A stretch of DNA of 51,377 nt. Origin: Natranaerobius trueperi. Lineage in GTDB: Bacteria > Bacillota > Natranaerobiia > Natranaerobiales > Natranaerobiaceae. Where the stretch lies: positions 1-51,377 of the forward strand of contig NZ_NIQC01000019.1 of NCBI RefSeq assembly GCF_002216005.1. The letters run 5' to 3'. Both the position numbers and the translations under genes were made by a program. Below, in pieces: positions 15,384-24,102 of this stretch. The notes beneath the pieces were generated by a model. The model was not told the origin of the DNA. It made no database searches and worked only from the letters and a program-made list of their open reading frames with translations. The first letter of the stretch is position 1, and each line of letters begins with the position of its first letter.

Positions 15384-18300
15384 TTAGTCATCTTCAACTT
15401 TAATTTTAGCTTCTAATTCGTTAGATATGGGCTTGTAATCAATAACATCTGGTATTATTTTATTGTCAGAAACTTTGCTTTTAGGGGTGAAGCTATTACT
15501 TTCAAGTATATCTTTCAGATCAGTTGTCTCTGATTCTGATTTAACTTGTGGATCATTATTTAAAAAATAATTATCTTCTATCTGTACGTTCTCAAGTTCA
15601 TCTTTAATTAAAATACCTAAATCATCATTTGTAGTAACTTCAAATCCTTTTAAAATTGTGTTATCAGAATCAATTTCAATAGTATTTTCAATTGTAGCTT
15701 CATGTTTTTCTGTTGACTCTACTGTTATTTCTTCGTGAATAGTCACTTCTTCATCATACTCACCTGGATAAACTTTAACACTTTCACCTTGATATTCATT
15801 TACATCATCTATAGCGTCTGGGATAGTATTAAAGATTAATAATGTTTCACTATCCTCTTTAAGAAGACCTACTGTATTGGTTACATCAAGTTCTACAACT
15901 GATGTATCAATTTCTGTAACACCACCAATACAAGATATGCTACCTATTACTTGTCCTTCATCAACAGAAAGTACACAATCTTCAGGGTCTACATCCTCAT
16001 CTACGGTGATATGATTTAAAATGGTGTCCTCACCTATTATTGTAAAGCCACCTTCCCCTTCTGCAGTTAACACTTCATCAATTTGTACATTTTTTAATCT
16101 TGTGTCGGACCCAGCTAAGATAACATCTCCACCTGGGCTACTACTTATTACTTCAACATTTTCTAAACTAGTATCAATACCTTTATCTTTTAGATCACCT
16201 TGAATGGTAAGGTCTTTTAGCTCTATCTTTTCTACATCTTCTTCAATAGTTACATCACCTTCTATAATACTTTCACCTTGGCCCTTACCTGTAATTGTTT
16301 GTTCATCTTTAGTAATAGTGAAGTCATCTTTAAATCTAGTATCTTGAAGCTCTATAGTTTCAATTTGTTCTTTTTCAAGAACTTCTAAAAACTCAGATTC
16401 ATTAAAGACTTCAACTTCCTCCGTTTTTTGTATATTGATCTCTAAAATGGCAGGTTCAATATCATCTTCATGAGATTTAATAACTAACTGTAACTCTTCA
16501 CCATGACTTTTTTTACCAAAGAAAGCGCTATCAAGAGTTAATTCATCTTCATCAAAATACCATTTTTCTTCTTCTAAAGTTTCTTCACCTTTTTTAATTT
16601 CATCTACACTTGGGTAAGCTTCAAGAGTTAAATCATAATCAAAAGTTAGATCATAATCAAACTCGTCTGTTCCTAGATATAGCTTTCTAGTAGTATCTTC
16701 ATCAACATACACATTTCCTTCTTTATGAGCATAACTACCTTTACTATAATTGATTTCAGTATCACCATCTGCAGTTACTTTTCCGCTTGCAGTCTTTTTA
16801 ATATATAGGTTATCTTCACTACCATCACTTTTAGTTATTTCATATGCTCTACTATTAACTATCTCTGAACCATCTGATGTAACTAGTATTTCATTTTGTA
16901 CCCAGCTATCAGTTAAAGTTATGTTATCCCCATCTACTGTCACAAAGCCCCCTGGGCTATTAGATGCAACTTCTATATTTTCCGTTTCAATATCTTCTCC
17001 CCTAAGTTCTAGTTCACCCATGATTATTAAATCTTTAATATTTACTTCATCAGCTTCAACAGTTAAATCTCCATCTATAACCGTCTGACTAATTTGACTA
17101 GTTGAACCTTGAAGAGTTTGTCCATCAACTTTAGATGTGAAGTCACCATCAAAATTATCTACAGGTAAGTTAACATTTTTAATATCTTCATCCTCTAAAA
17201 CATCCTGTAAATCTTTAATTTCAAGAGATACAGTAGCTATTACAGTTTCTAACTTTGAAGGAATTATTATATGTTCCTTACCATCAGGTTTAACAACATT
17301 TCCTTCAAAAGTATATTCACCAGTTTCTTTACTATCGTAATCTTCACAATCCCAATCACTTATCTTTAGATCTATCTCTGTATCATTATTAAGTACTGCT
17401 TCAACCTCATCTGGTAGACCATTAATTACTTCTTCTTGTGAAGTTCCATAATTAAATGACTCAAAGAACTCTTCCTCTTCTAATTGTTTTATTTCAACAA
17501 CCTCTATTAAGGTAATCGACTCTGTTTTATCTTCATCAAGATCAATCGTACCTTCTTCGGTTCCATACCCATCTTTTGAGACTTCAAAGTCATATTCTCC
17601 TTCTTCTACGTCTTCAAATACAACCTCACCTTCATAGTCAGTTTCTTTATCACCTTCACCTTCTAAATCAATTCTTGCATCTTTTAGCGGATTTTTTTCA
17701 TTATCAGAAACGTTAAAAGTTAAGTCATATTCATCAGTTGTACTTCCTCCTGTTCCTCCACTTGTTCCTCCACCTGTTGTAGTTTCCTCTTCTTTTTCAT
17801 CTAGATCTTCTTCTATTATTTCAGCATCTTTAACTTTACTGATCTCTTCAGGTTCACTATCAAGGTTTAGCTCCGTTTCACCAGTAACTTCAACCTTAAG
17901 TTCTTCGATCTCAGAGCTTCCTGAAATACTTGTGTTTTCTTCATTCACTACTACAGTTTCTATAGAAGCATCATCCATTGTTACAGAAATATCTTTTTTA
18001 TTAATAGATACTTCTGTAATACTACCACTACCAGATACGGTGTTATTATCACCTTTAATAGATACACTAGTAATAGTTGAATCTTTACTAGTTCTAAAAC
18101 TAACATCATCAGCATTTAAGTCTACCGCATTAACTTCAGTTTCTTCTTTTAGTTCAGTATTTACCACTTCTTTTTCAATATCTACTTTTTCTAAAGTAGA
18201 ATTATTGAAAACTACAGACTCAGATCCACCACCCTGTACAAAAGTAGTACCTTCTACTACAACATTTTTCGTTTCAAAATCATTTTCAATATCTTTTGCT

Positions 18301-19274
18301 ATTAGTAGTTCCTCTTCTACAGTTAGATCAGATACTATAACATCTTCTCCTTTTACAGTAACTTTAGGGATAACCTCTTGATTTCCATCAAAACTTACAT
18401 CAGAGGCATTGATAGTTATAGAGTCTATTGAAACAATTTTATTATCATCATGATTAACTAATAGCTTAGCTCCTTCTAATGCTTCACTATTTTCATAACT
18501 AAGTAAGCTAAGATCCTCATAAACGGTATACTTTCCATCTTCTTCTGTAATAAGGTTGTTATCTTCAGTTATCTCTTTTACAGTTACAGAAGAAGTATCA
18601 ATAATTTCATATGCTTTAGTTATATAATCTTCGGCATTAAAGTAAAGTTCATAAGTTAATCTTGCTAGTGCTTGTCTACTAGCATAAGAGCTAGGGTTAA
18701 AACTAAATGAACCATCATCATTTTTACTACCTTCAATAAAGCCAATTTCTGCTCCTAAAGATACATAGTCTTTTGCCCATTTTGATGTCTCTTCCCAATC
18801 AGAAAAACTAGGATCTAGTTCTTCTATTGCAGCTATTTCATCTAGCTCAAGAGCTCTCATGAAAAAAGTAGCTAACTGCTCCCTTGTAACATTTCTATCA
18901 GGAGCAAACTCAGTTTCTGTCATACCAGTAGTTATTCCAGCATCCACTAAAGCTCCAACCTCTTTTGTATACCAGATGTCTTCTTGAACATCATAAAAAG
19001 ATGCTCCTAACTCATAATTGTCCTCAAGCTCTAGTGCCCTAGAGAGAATAACTGCAAGTTCTGCTCTAGTAATGCTACTACTTGGTCTAAAGGTTCCATC
19101 ATCGTAACCAGTAATGATATCTTCCTGGTGCAATGTTTCAATTTCTTTTTCAGCGTAACTACCACTCACATCTGTCAGTCCATCATCTACAGCAAAAGTT
19201 ATACCTGTAGTACACAATATAAAAGTAATTACTATGAGTAGTAACTTGAACCTTTTACAGCTAGTATAGTTCAT
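15384..19274 (-). CDS. Large S-layer-homology surface protein with beta-helix repeats (1296 aa)
   Basis: An N-terminal signal peptide (FKLLLIVITFILCTTGITFA) is followed by three SLH domains at about 33-80, 93-145 and 157-212 (LTDVSGSYAEKEIETL...ITGYDDGTFRPSSSITRAE is the first). These anchor proteins to secondary cell-wall polymers. Long stretches of short beta-strand repeats follow, then a Gly/Thr linker, a CnaB/carboxypeptidase-regulatory-like domain (about 515-590), more beta-helix rungs and an X2/Ig-like segment (about 890-960). The C-terminus ends PISNELEAKIKVEDD, which resembles the mature N-terminus of secreted protein 2. The protein is strongly acidic. The start is ATG with SD AAAGGAGG. 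It is probably a structural or adhesive S-layer protein; no enzymatic domain was recognised. Confidence 0.88.
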   Translation of the reverse strand: MNYTSCKRFKLLLIVITFILCTTGITFAVDDGLTDVSGSYAEKEIETLHQEDIITGYDDGTFRPSSSITRAELAVILSRALELEDNYELGASFYDVQEDIWYTKEVGALVDAGITTGMTETEFAPDRNVTREQLATFFMRALELDEIAAIEELDPSFSDWEETSKWAKDYVSLGAEIGFIEGSKNDDGSFSFNPSSYASRQALARLTYELYFNAEDYITKAYEIIDTSSVTVKEITEDNNLITEEDGKYTVYEDLSLLSYENSEALEGAKLLVNHDDNKIVSIDSITINASDVSFDGNQEVIPKVTVKGEDVIVSDLTVEEELLIAKDIENDFETKNVVVEGTTFVQGGGSESVVFNNSTLEKVDIEKEVVNTELKEETEVNAVDLNADDVSFRTSKDSTITSVSIKGDNNTVSGSGSITEVSINKKDISVTMDDASIETVVVNEENTSISGSSEIEELKVEVTGETELNLDSEPEEISKVKDAEIIEEDLDEKEEETTTGGGTSGGTGGSTTDEYDLTFNVSDNEKNPLKDARIDLEGEGDKETDYEGEVVFEDVEEGEYDFEVSKDGYGTEEGTIDLDEDKTESITLIEVVEIKQLEEEEFFESFNYGTSQEEVINGLPDEVEAVLNNDTEIDLKISDWDCEDYDSKETGEYTFEGNVVKPDGKEHIIIPSKLETVIATVSLEIKDLQDVLEDEDIKNVNLPVDNFDGDFTSKVDGQTLQGSTSQISQTVIDGDLTVEADEVNIKDLIIMGELELRGEDIETENIEVASNSPGGFVTVDGDNITLTDSWVQNEILVTSDGSEIVNSRAYEITKSDGSEDNLYIKKTASGKVTADGDTEINYSKGSYAHKEGNVYVDEDTTRKLYLGTDEFDYDLTFDYDLTLEAYPSVDEIKKGEETLEEEKWYFDEDELTLDSAFFGKKSHGEELQLVIKSHEDDIEPAILEINIQKTEEVEVFNESEFLEVLEKEQIETIELQDTRFKDDFTITKDEQTITGKGQGESIIEGDVTIEEDVEKIELKDLTIQGDLKDKGIDTSLENVEVISSSPGGDVILAGSDTRLKNVQIDEVLTAEGEGGFTIIGEDTILNHITVDEDVDPEDCVLSVDEGQVIGSISCIGGVTEIDTSVVELDVTNTVGLLKEDSETLLIFNTIPDAIDDVNEYQGESVKVYPGEYDEEVTIHEEITVESTEKHEATIENTIEIDSDNTILKGFEVTTNDDLGILIKDELENVQIEDNYFLNNDPQVKSESETTDLKDILESNSFTPKSKVSDNKIIPDVIDYKPISNELEAKIKVEDD

Positions 19275-19546
19275 GTCGTTCCTCCTTTCACAAATTGCAA
19301 CTATAAGACAACGGTCACAATTAATTAACCACCTCCTACCTTTGTATTAGTGATAACTAGTTCTTAAGTCACGCTATTAATAGGTTAACAAGTTTTATGC
19401 GAAAAGTTTGTCAAAATTTGCTATTGTTTTTAAAATTTGTTTTTTATTATTTAATAAAAGTATTGGCATTTAGGTATTAAAGATAGCTGAAATTCTTTAA
19501 AATTTTATTAAAATTATAAAGAATTTTTATTTAAACTCTCCTCATA
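19275..19546. other. Intergenic region upstream of the SLH gene
   Basis: It holds the SLH gene SD (AAAGGAGG) and, on the minus strand, a TTGACA hexamer at about 19410 without a convincing -10 at 17 bp. AT-rich inverted repeats lie near 19490-19530. No gene was found. Confidence 0.4.
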
Positions 19547-19620
19547 ATGAGTAGGTAGTATTCACAGTAATTAGCTGTAGCTTCTACCTCTCACAGAATC
19601 GTGCTTCAGACTGTCTATAA
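19547..19620 (-). mobile_element. Group II intron 3'-end fragment (domains V/VI), degenerate
   Basis: On the minus strand GCACGATTCTGTGAGAGGTAG is followed by a stem-loop closing with CTACCTACTC. This resembles the domain V 3' strand (ACGGTTCTGTGAGAGG) and domain VI end (CTACTCGA) of bacterial group II introns. No maturase sequence is attached. The call rests on this short similarity. Confidence 0.4.
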
Positions 19621-19770
19621 TCCTGTAAGAGTAATTGATAAAATTAGGATATCAATTAAGACAAAAACCATATAACAGAAAACACTTACTTAATTCTTTA
19701 TTAGCTTCGACAAGTCGCAACAAATTTCTCTTTCGATTTAACGTAAAATTAAGTAATGGAATAAAGAGAA

Positions 19771-19807
19771 AGGAGGTATGAAATTTAGTAATTTCTAGAA
19801 TTTCATA
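19771..19807 (+). promoter_or_regulatory. Leader hairpin with mini-ORF before the symporter gene
   Basis: AAAGGAGG is followed by ATG and six codons (MKFSNF, stop at 19796-19798). The ORF lies in a stem-loop whose 9-bp arms TATGAAATT and AATTTCATA are perfect inverted repeats. The symporter start is 27 nt further on. This could be a translated leader that controls the downstream gene. Confidence 0.4.
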
Positions 19808-19834
19808 GATACTATTTTAATTGGAGTGGTCTTT

Positions 19835-21238
19835 ATGGAACTGACACATAACCCATCTTTATTAGTGTTTTTAATTATTTACTTTGGGATAATGTTAGGT
19901 ATAGGTTATCATTACTCAAAAAAGGTTAGTGACAGTGAGGATTTTATGTTAGCAGGTCGAACTCTTGGACCTGTTGTTTTGATGGGTACCTTAATGGCTA
20001 CATGGGTTGGTAGTGGTACTGTAACAGGAGGGGATACATCAATAGCTTATTCATATGGTATCTGGCCTGCTATACTATATGGTTTTGCTAGTTTAATAGG
20101 TGTAAGCATCTTATTTCTTATAGCTCCTAAAATTAGAGCACTTGGAACATATACAGTTTCAGAAGCTTTAGAAACCAAGTATGGAACAAGTGCTAAGTTA
20201 ATCGCTAGTATAATTATAATATTAGCTTTTGTAGGTATTGTTTCTTATCAGTTCACAGGACTTGGAATGGTACTAAATGTTACAACTGGAATATCAGTTG
20301 ATATGGGAACTACAATTGCAGCAGTAATTATAATCTTTTTAGCAACAATCGGTGGTTTAATGTCAGTTGCACCTACAGATGCACTAAGTGCTTTTATCAT
20401 CGTTATTGGATTAATAGTCGCTGTTCCATCAGCTTTAGGTCAGGCAGGTGGATGGGAGAATATTGTAACTGAAGTACCTGAAGCTAGTTTTGGTATCTTA
20501 GGTGAACTAAGTATTATTGAATTTTTAGGTTATTTCTTACCTTCGCTGTTCTTATTATTAGGGGATCAAAATATGTATCAACGACTAGCTTCTTCAAAGG
20601 GAGATAAAGAAACTAGGTTAGGTTCAATTGGTTGGGCTATTGGTCTACTTATAATATATCCATTAGTATCAGTAATAGCCTTTACTGCTAGAGTTAACTT
20701 TCCTGATATAGATCCTGGTCAGGCACTAATAGCTACAACTACAATTATGCCTACATTTATTGGCGGATTTTTACTAGCATCTATCACTGCTTTTATTATA
20801 ACTACTGGTAGTTCTTATTTACTTTCTTCAGCTACTAACATCACTATGGATATTTATAGAAACTATATTAATCCAAACGCAACCGGTAAACAACAGCTAT
20901 TTATAACAAGAGTCTTATTAGTAGTACTAGGAATATTAGCATATGTTTTAACTCAATACTTCCCAACTATTTTAGATGCTCAAATGTATGCCTACACAGT
21001 CTATGGCGCAGGCATAACTCCCGCTGTTCTTGGAGTATTTTTATGGGGACATAGAGTAACTAAACAAGCTGGTATTTCATCTATGATTTGTGGTACTATA
21101 GCTACTTTAATTATAGAGTTCTCTGGTGTATTTGCTTATGACCCTGTAATTATTTCTGTACCTATTGCAGTAATTGTACTAGTAGTTGTAACTTTATTTA
21201 CTAAACCTAAAGATCCTGTGGTTTCTAGAGGTGATTAA
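19835..21238 (+). CDS. Sodium:solute symporter (SSS family)
   Basis: About 467 residues with 12-13 hydrophobic segments in the SSS pattern. The N-terminus has the family stretch SKKVSDSEDFMLAGRTLGP and TWVGSGTVTGGDTSIAYSYG; the Na+-site helix is GGLMSVAPTDALSAFIIVIG, and GDQNMYQRLASSKGDKETR is the conserved cytoplasmic loop. It imports an organic solute with Na+; the substrate cannot be read from sequence. I prefer ATG at 19835 (SD TTGGAG) to GTG at 19826. The end overlaps the SD of the amidohydrolase gene, so the two form an operon. The partner suggests a peptide-like or N-acyl substrate that is hydrolysed after uptake. Confidence 0.88.
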   Translation: MELTHNPSLLVFLIIYFGIMLGIGYHYSKKVSDSEDFMLAGRTLGPVVLMGTLMATWVGSGTVTGGDTSIAYSYGIWPAILYGFASLIGVSILFLIAPKIRALGTYTVSEALETKYGTSAKLIASIIIILAFVGIVSYQFTGLGMVLNVTTGISVDMGTTIAAVIIIFLATIGGLMSVAPTDALSAFIIVIGLIVAVPSALGQAGGWENIVTEVPEASFGILGELSIIEFLGYFLPSLFLLLGDQNMYQRLASSKGDKETRLGSIGWAIGLLIIYPLVSVIAFTARVNFPDIDPGQALIATTTIMPTFIGGFLLASITAFIITTGSSYLLSSATNITMDIYRNYINPNATGKQQLFITRVLLVVLGILAYVLTQYFPTILDAQMYAYTVYGAGITPAVLGVFLWGHRVTKQAGISSMICGTIATLIIEFSGVFAYDPVIISVPIAVIVLVVVTLFTKPKDPVVSRGD

Positions 21239-21239
21239 A

Positions 21240-22412
21240 ATGTCAAAACTACTTATTAAATCAGTCAATATCATTGACGGTGATTCAAATGAACTACAAG
21301 AAAATATGGATGTATTAATCGAAGGTGAAAAGATATCTAAGATTAAAAAAACAATCTCAGATAACGAAGCAAAACAAATTGATGGTACTAAAAAATACTT
21401 AGTACCGGGTTTAATCGATACTCATGTACACTTAGTTTGGGATGGAAGTGGTGACCCCCAATCTAAGATAGAGAAAAAAGACCATACTTATTTATCACTT
21501 ACAGCACTAAAACAAGCAAAGTCCTGCCTATATAATGGTATAACCACTGTACGAGATGTAGGTAGCCCTGGATTAACGGTATTAAGTTTAAAACAAGCAA
21601 TAAACGAACAGAAGGCAGTAGGGTCAAACATTATATGTTCAGGACCTGCCATGGTGATGATAGGTGGTCATGGCTGGTTTTTAGGAAAAGAAGTTTCAGG
21701 TGAAGATGAAATAAGAAGAAAAACTCGTGAGGTTTTAAAGGAAGGCGTAGATTTAGTTAAAGTAATGGCAACTGGTGGTATATATACTGATGGAGAAGAA
21801 CCAGGTGCCCCGCAGTTACAAGCTAAAGAAATAGAAGCTGCCGTTATAGAAGCACATAACCAAGGAAAAAAAGTAGCATCACATGCACAAGGGTTAACAG
21901 GAATAGAAAACTCAATAACAGCTGGTGTAGATTCCATTGAACACTGTATATTTGCAGATGATAATTCTCTTCAAAAAATGAAAGAACAAGACATTTTTAT
22001 GGTACCAACTTTAAATGTTATGAAAAGGATGGCAAACATAGGAGTAGCAGGTGGACTTCCTGAGTTTGCAGCAAAAAAAGCAAGCCAAGTAGTTAAGGTA
22101 CATCAAAATACTTTTCAAAAAGCTCTTGATAAAGGAGTTAAAATAGCAGCTGGAACTGATTTATTTGCTCCTTACTTACCCACAAAAGAATATTTTAATG
22201 AATTAAAACTAATGAATGAGCTTGGTATGTCCCCGTCACAAGTATTACGTTCAGCTACTTCTAAAGCAGCTGAGCTACTAGACATTACAAATAGAGGAAT
22301 AATAAAGGAAGGTAATATTGCAGATCTTGTATTATTAAATAATAACCCTTTATCCGATATTGGAGCACTTAAAGACCAGTACAAAGTTATTAAAGAAGGC
22401 TCATTGATTTGA
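21240..22412 (+). CDS. Metal-dependent amidohydrolase (imidazolonepropionase/Xaa-Pro dipeptidase-like)
   Basis: 390 residues of the amidohydrolase superfamily. Visible ligands are HxH in DTHVHLVWDG, Lys in LVKVMATGG (the likely carboxylated lysine), His in SHAQG, His in SIEHCIFADD, and Asp in AAGTDLFAP. The beta-sandwich starts SKLLIKSVNIID and closes IADLVLLNNNPL. Related enzymes hydrolyse proline-containing dipeptides or cyclic amides; the exact substrate is not known. The start is ATG at 21240 with SD AGAGGTG inside the end of the symporter gene. A strong terminator follows the stop. Confidence 0.87.
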   Translation: MSKLLIKSVNIIDGDSNELQENMDVLIEGEKISKIKKTISDNEAKQIDGTKKYLVPGLIDTHVHLVWDGSGDPQSKIEKKDHTYLSLTALKQAKSCLYNGITTVRDVGSPGLTVLSLKQAINEQKAVGSNIICSGPAMVMIGGHGWFLGKEVSGEDEIRRKTREVLKEGVDLVKVMATGGIYTDGEEPGAPQLQAKEIEAAVIEAHNQGKKVASHAQGLTGIENSITAGVDSIEHCIFADDNSLQKMKEQDIFMVPTLNVMKRMANIGVAGGLPEFAAKKASQVVKVHQNTFQKALDKGVKIAAGTDLFAPYLPTKEYFNELKLMNELGMSPSQVLRSATSKAAELLDITNRGIIKEGNIADLVLLNNNPLSDIGALKDQYKVIKEGSLI

Positions 22413-22417
22413 TGTAG

Positions 22418-22450
22418 TAAGTCCTCTGCCCTTTCAAGCAGAGGACTTTT
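22418..22450 (+). terminator. Terminator of the symporter-amidohydrolase operon
   Basis: AGTCCTCTGC-CCTTTCAA-GCAGAGGACT followed by TTT. The 10-bp stem is perfect. Confidence 0.9.
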
Positions 22451-22455
22451 AACCT

Positions 22456-22509
22456 TGTGGATAGTGGATAACTTAAAAATAGTGAAAGTTATTCACAGTG
22501 TTATCCACG
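22456..22509. promoter_or_regulatory. Cluster of four DnaA-box-like sites
   Basis: TGTGGATAG (22456), AGTGGATAA (22463), TTATTCACA (22489) and TTATCCACG (22501) each match TTATNCACA in at least 8 of 9 positions, two on each strand. They lie within 54 bp in an intergenic region. They could titrate DnaA or be part of an origin-like site. Confidence 0.45.
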
Positions 22510-22587
22510 TAGTTCTTAACAAGTTAACTTCTTAAGTTCAATAACTTCAAAATCCATATACTCTGGTCTACTTACAGTATTAGGGCG

Positions 22588-22621
22588 AAAAGCCCACGCT
22601 TTCAATCGTGGGATGAAATCC
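22588..22621 (+). mobile_element. IS200/IS605-like right-end hairpin
   Basis: AGCCCACG-CTTTCAAT-CGTGGG followed by ATGAAAT is the usual right-end structure of IS605/TnpB elements (the omega-RNA 3' region). No tnpA or tnpB reading frame is nearby, so it is a solo remnant or a chance hairpin. Confidence 0.4.
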
Positions 22622-22703
22622 TATTTTTTTAATAAAATTAAGTTGTACTATACGTAGTTCTCTATTTCTATAGTAACATTTTTAACTAATACTAATCTAT
22701 ATA

Positions 22704-22746
22704 ACAGAAAAACTTTCGACTAAAAATAAGTCGGTAGTTTTTCTGT
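22704..22746. terminator. Long hairpin, probable bidirectional terminator
   Basis: ACAGAAAAACT and AGTTTTTCTGT are perfect 11-bp arms, with an inner CGACT/AGTCG stem. It lies between the IS605-like remnant and a kinase pseudogene transcribed from the other side. Confidence 0.5.
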
Positions 22747-22888
22747 GTACCTTTTAAATAACTAATTGAGATAACTTTTTTATCATACTGAATATCCTCT
22801 TTACCTTAAGGAAATATGATGTAAAACTTAGTTTTATATTCATTAGAATTAATTTTCATTTCTGCATTATATTTTTTGTAAGCCATAA

Positions 22889-23275
22889 CCCCTCCCACTC
22901 CCTTTAGTTGAATATCCTTGATCAAAGATTTTTGTTTTTTGTTTCTTTGATATTTTGGATCCATTATTTGAAACAATAATCATTTTATTATTATTGTGAT
23001 TTTTAAATTCGAGACCAACATACCTATCATTATTATTAAGTACAGCTTTAAATGTATTATTTAAAAGGTTTGCAACAATAGTATTCAGATCCCAAGAACT
23101 TATATCCCATTCAGTAATATCATCTTTGAACGCAAAAACAAAATTAATGTCTTTTTCTTCAGCTAACTTATTTTGAGTATTTAACGTGACTACTGTATAT
23201 CTATTAATAATGTTAAATGCAATATTACACCTGTAACTATTGCTGTATTAATAATTACAGGATAAAATGCAGAGA
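22889..23275 (-). pseudogene. Sensor histidine kinase remnant (GHKL ATPase domain)
   Basis: The minus strand reads EEKDINFVFAFKDDITEWDI, then NTIVANLLNNTFKAVLNN (N box), IIVSNNGSKI (G1-like box) and KIFDQGYSTKGSGRGYGL (G2 box), then a stop. This is the CitA/DpiB-type kinase ATPase. A membrane-segment-like stretch (PVIINTAIVTGVIL) lies upstream in another frame, so there is at least one frameshift. The sensor domain is missing. It is a decayed gene with no start codon. Confidence 0.65.
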
Positions 23276-23330
23276 AATCGAGCGAGTTTCCTTAGACAAG
23301 GGTATCATCTCCCTCGATTTATCATTTTTT
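23276..23330 (-). repeat. Hairpin repeat AAATCGAG...CTCGATTT, copy 1
   Basis: AAATCGAGCGAG and CTCCCTCGATTT form a stem with one mismatch. A close copy, with the same flanking DNA (TTGTTATATGGTRACTAGTGARTRAAGAAC), lies at 34884-34930. Both are just downstream of an IS256-type transposase remnant, so the repeat is probably the 3' end of that element. Confidence 0.6.
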
Positions 23331-23390
23331 TGTTATATGGTAACTAGTGAGTAAAGAACTCCTAGTTACAACTACCAAAGGAATTTTTTC

Positions 23391-23850
23391 TTATATCCGT
23401 CCTTCGAAATAAATGCTTAATTGTCCCAGTATTTGAGCCCAATTTTTTGTTCTCATAGTCCATTTTTTATTGATATCCATAGTCGAAAGATAAAGCATTT
23501 TTAATAAGGATTCATCTGTCGGAAAGATGCTCTTTGATTTAGTTGATTTTCTGACTTCTCCGGGATATTTAAACATAGCAACCATCTAGTCTCACTTTGT
23601 AGTGAACGGCACCCATGACTACATGTGCATAGATTTTGCATACATACTCAATACCTGATTATCAATACTTGATACGTCTCTCTGATTCTTTTTCACTGTT
23701 TGAGGTTCGAATTCTCCTTCACGATCTCTTGGTACTTCAATTCTATATTGCCATAATTTGATCTTAATTGTTTTTCTCTCTTTCCATTTCGACTATTTGT
23801 AGTTTCCTTTCATACTTCTAGTGAAGGTATACACCGTTTATTTTACACTC
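23391..23850 (-). pseudogene. IS256-type transposase, internally deleted
   Basis: The upstream part encodes EVPRDREGEFEPQTVKKNQR and DVSSIDNQVLSMYAKSM, the N-terminal third of IS256-type transposases. It is then broken by stops, and jumps to MFKYPGEVRKSTKSKSIFPT, SLLKMLYLSTMDINKKW and LGQLSIYFEGRI, the C-terminus. The central DDE catalytic core is absent, so it cannot be active. The upstream sequence to about 23.9 kb is also degenerate. Confidence 0.8.
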
Positions 23851-23899
23851 TCGAGCCCTTCCTTTGGAAAACAGCTAGTTGCTTTTCTAAATCACTAGG

Positions 23900-24060
23900 T
23901 TATTTTTCGACTTTTTTAGGTCCCTACTTTTTGTGGGAAACTTGTTTAATTATTTTAACACTTCTTTTAATAACAGACCTGTTTATATGGAGCTAAATGT
24001 CGAAATATCAATAACTCATATTAATAAATAAAACGATACATTTCCCGGGAAATTCGACAT
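23900..24060. other. Non-coding stretch with element-like palindrome
   Basis: No gene was found. Near 24033-24058 the sequence ACATTTCCCGGGAAATTCGACA contains a 12-bp palindrome. A close copy (ATATTTCCTGGGAAATTCGACA) occurs near 42819, which suggests a dispersed repeat or the end of a lost element. Confidence 0.4.
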
Positions 24061-24096
24061 AAAAAAAGAGTTGCCCGAAAACCGGACAACCCTTTT
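24061..24096 (-). terminator. Terminator of the PPxHA-repeat surface protein gene
   Basis: On the minus strand GGGTTGTCCGG-TTTT-CGGGCAACTC, followed by TTTTTTT. Confidence 0.88.
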
Positions 24097-24102
24097 AGAG
24101 TC

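Noticed and set aside
15384-19274. Several open frames on the opposite strand of the SLH gene
   Set aside because: They are Ser/Thr/Val-rich shadows of acidic repeat coding and lack SD sites.
19480-19540. AT-rich inverted repeat as a terminator
   Set aside because: The stem is almost all A/T with no GC core, so it cannot be told from base composition.
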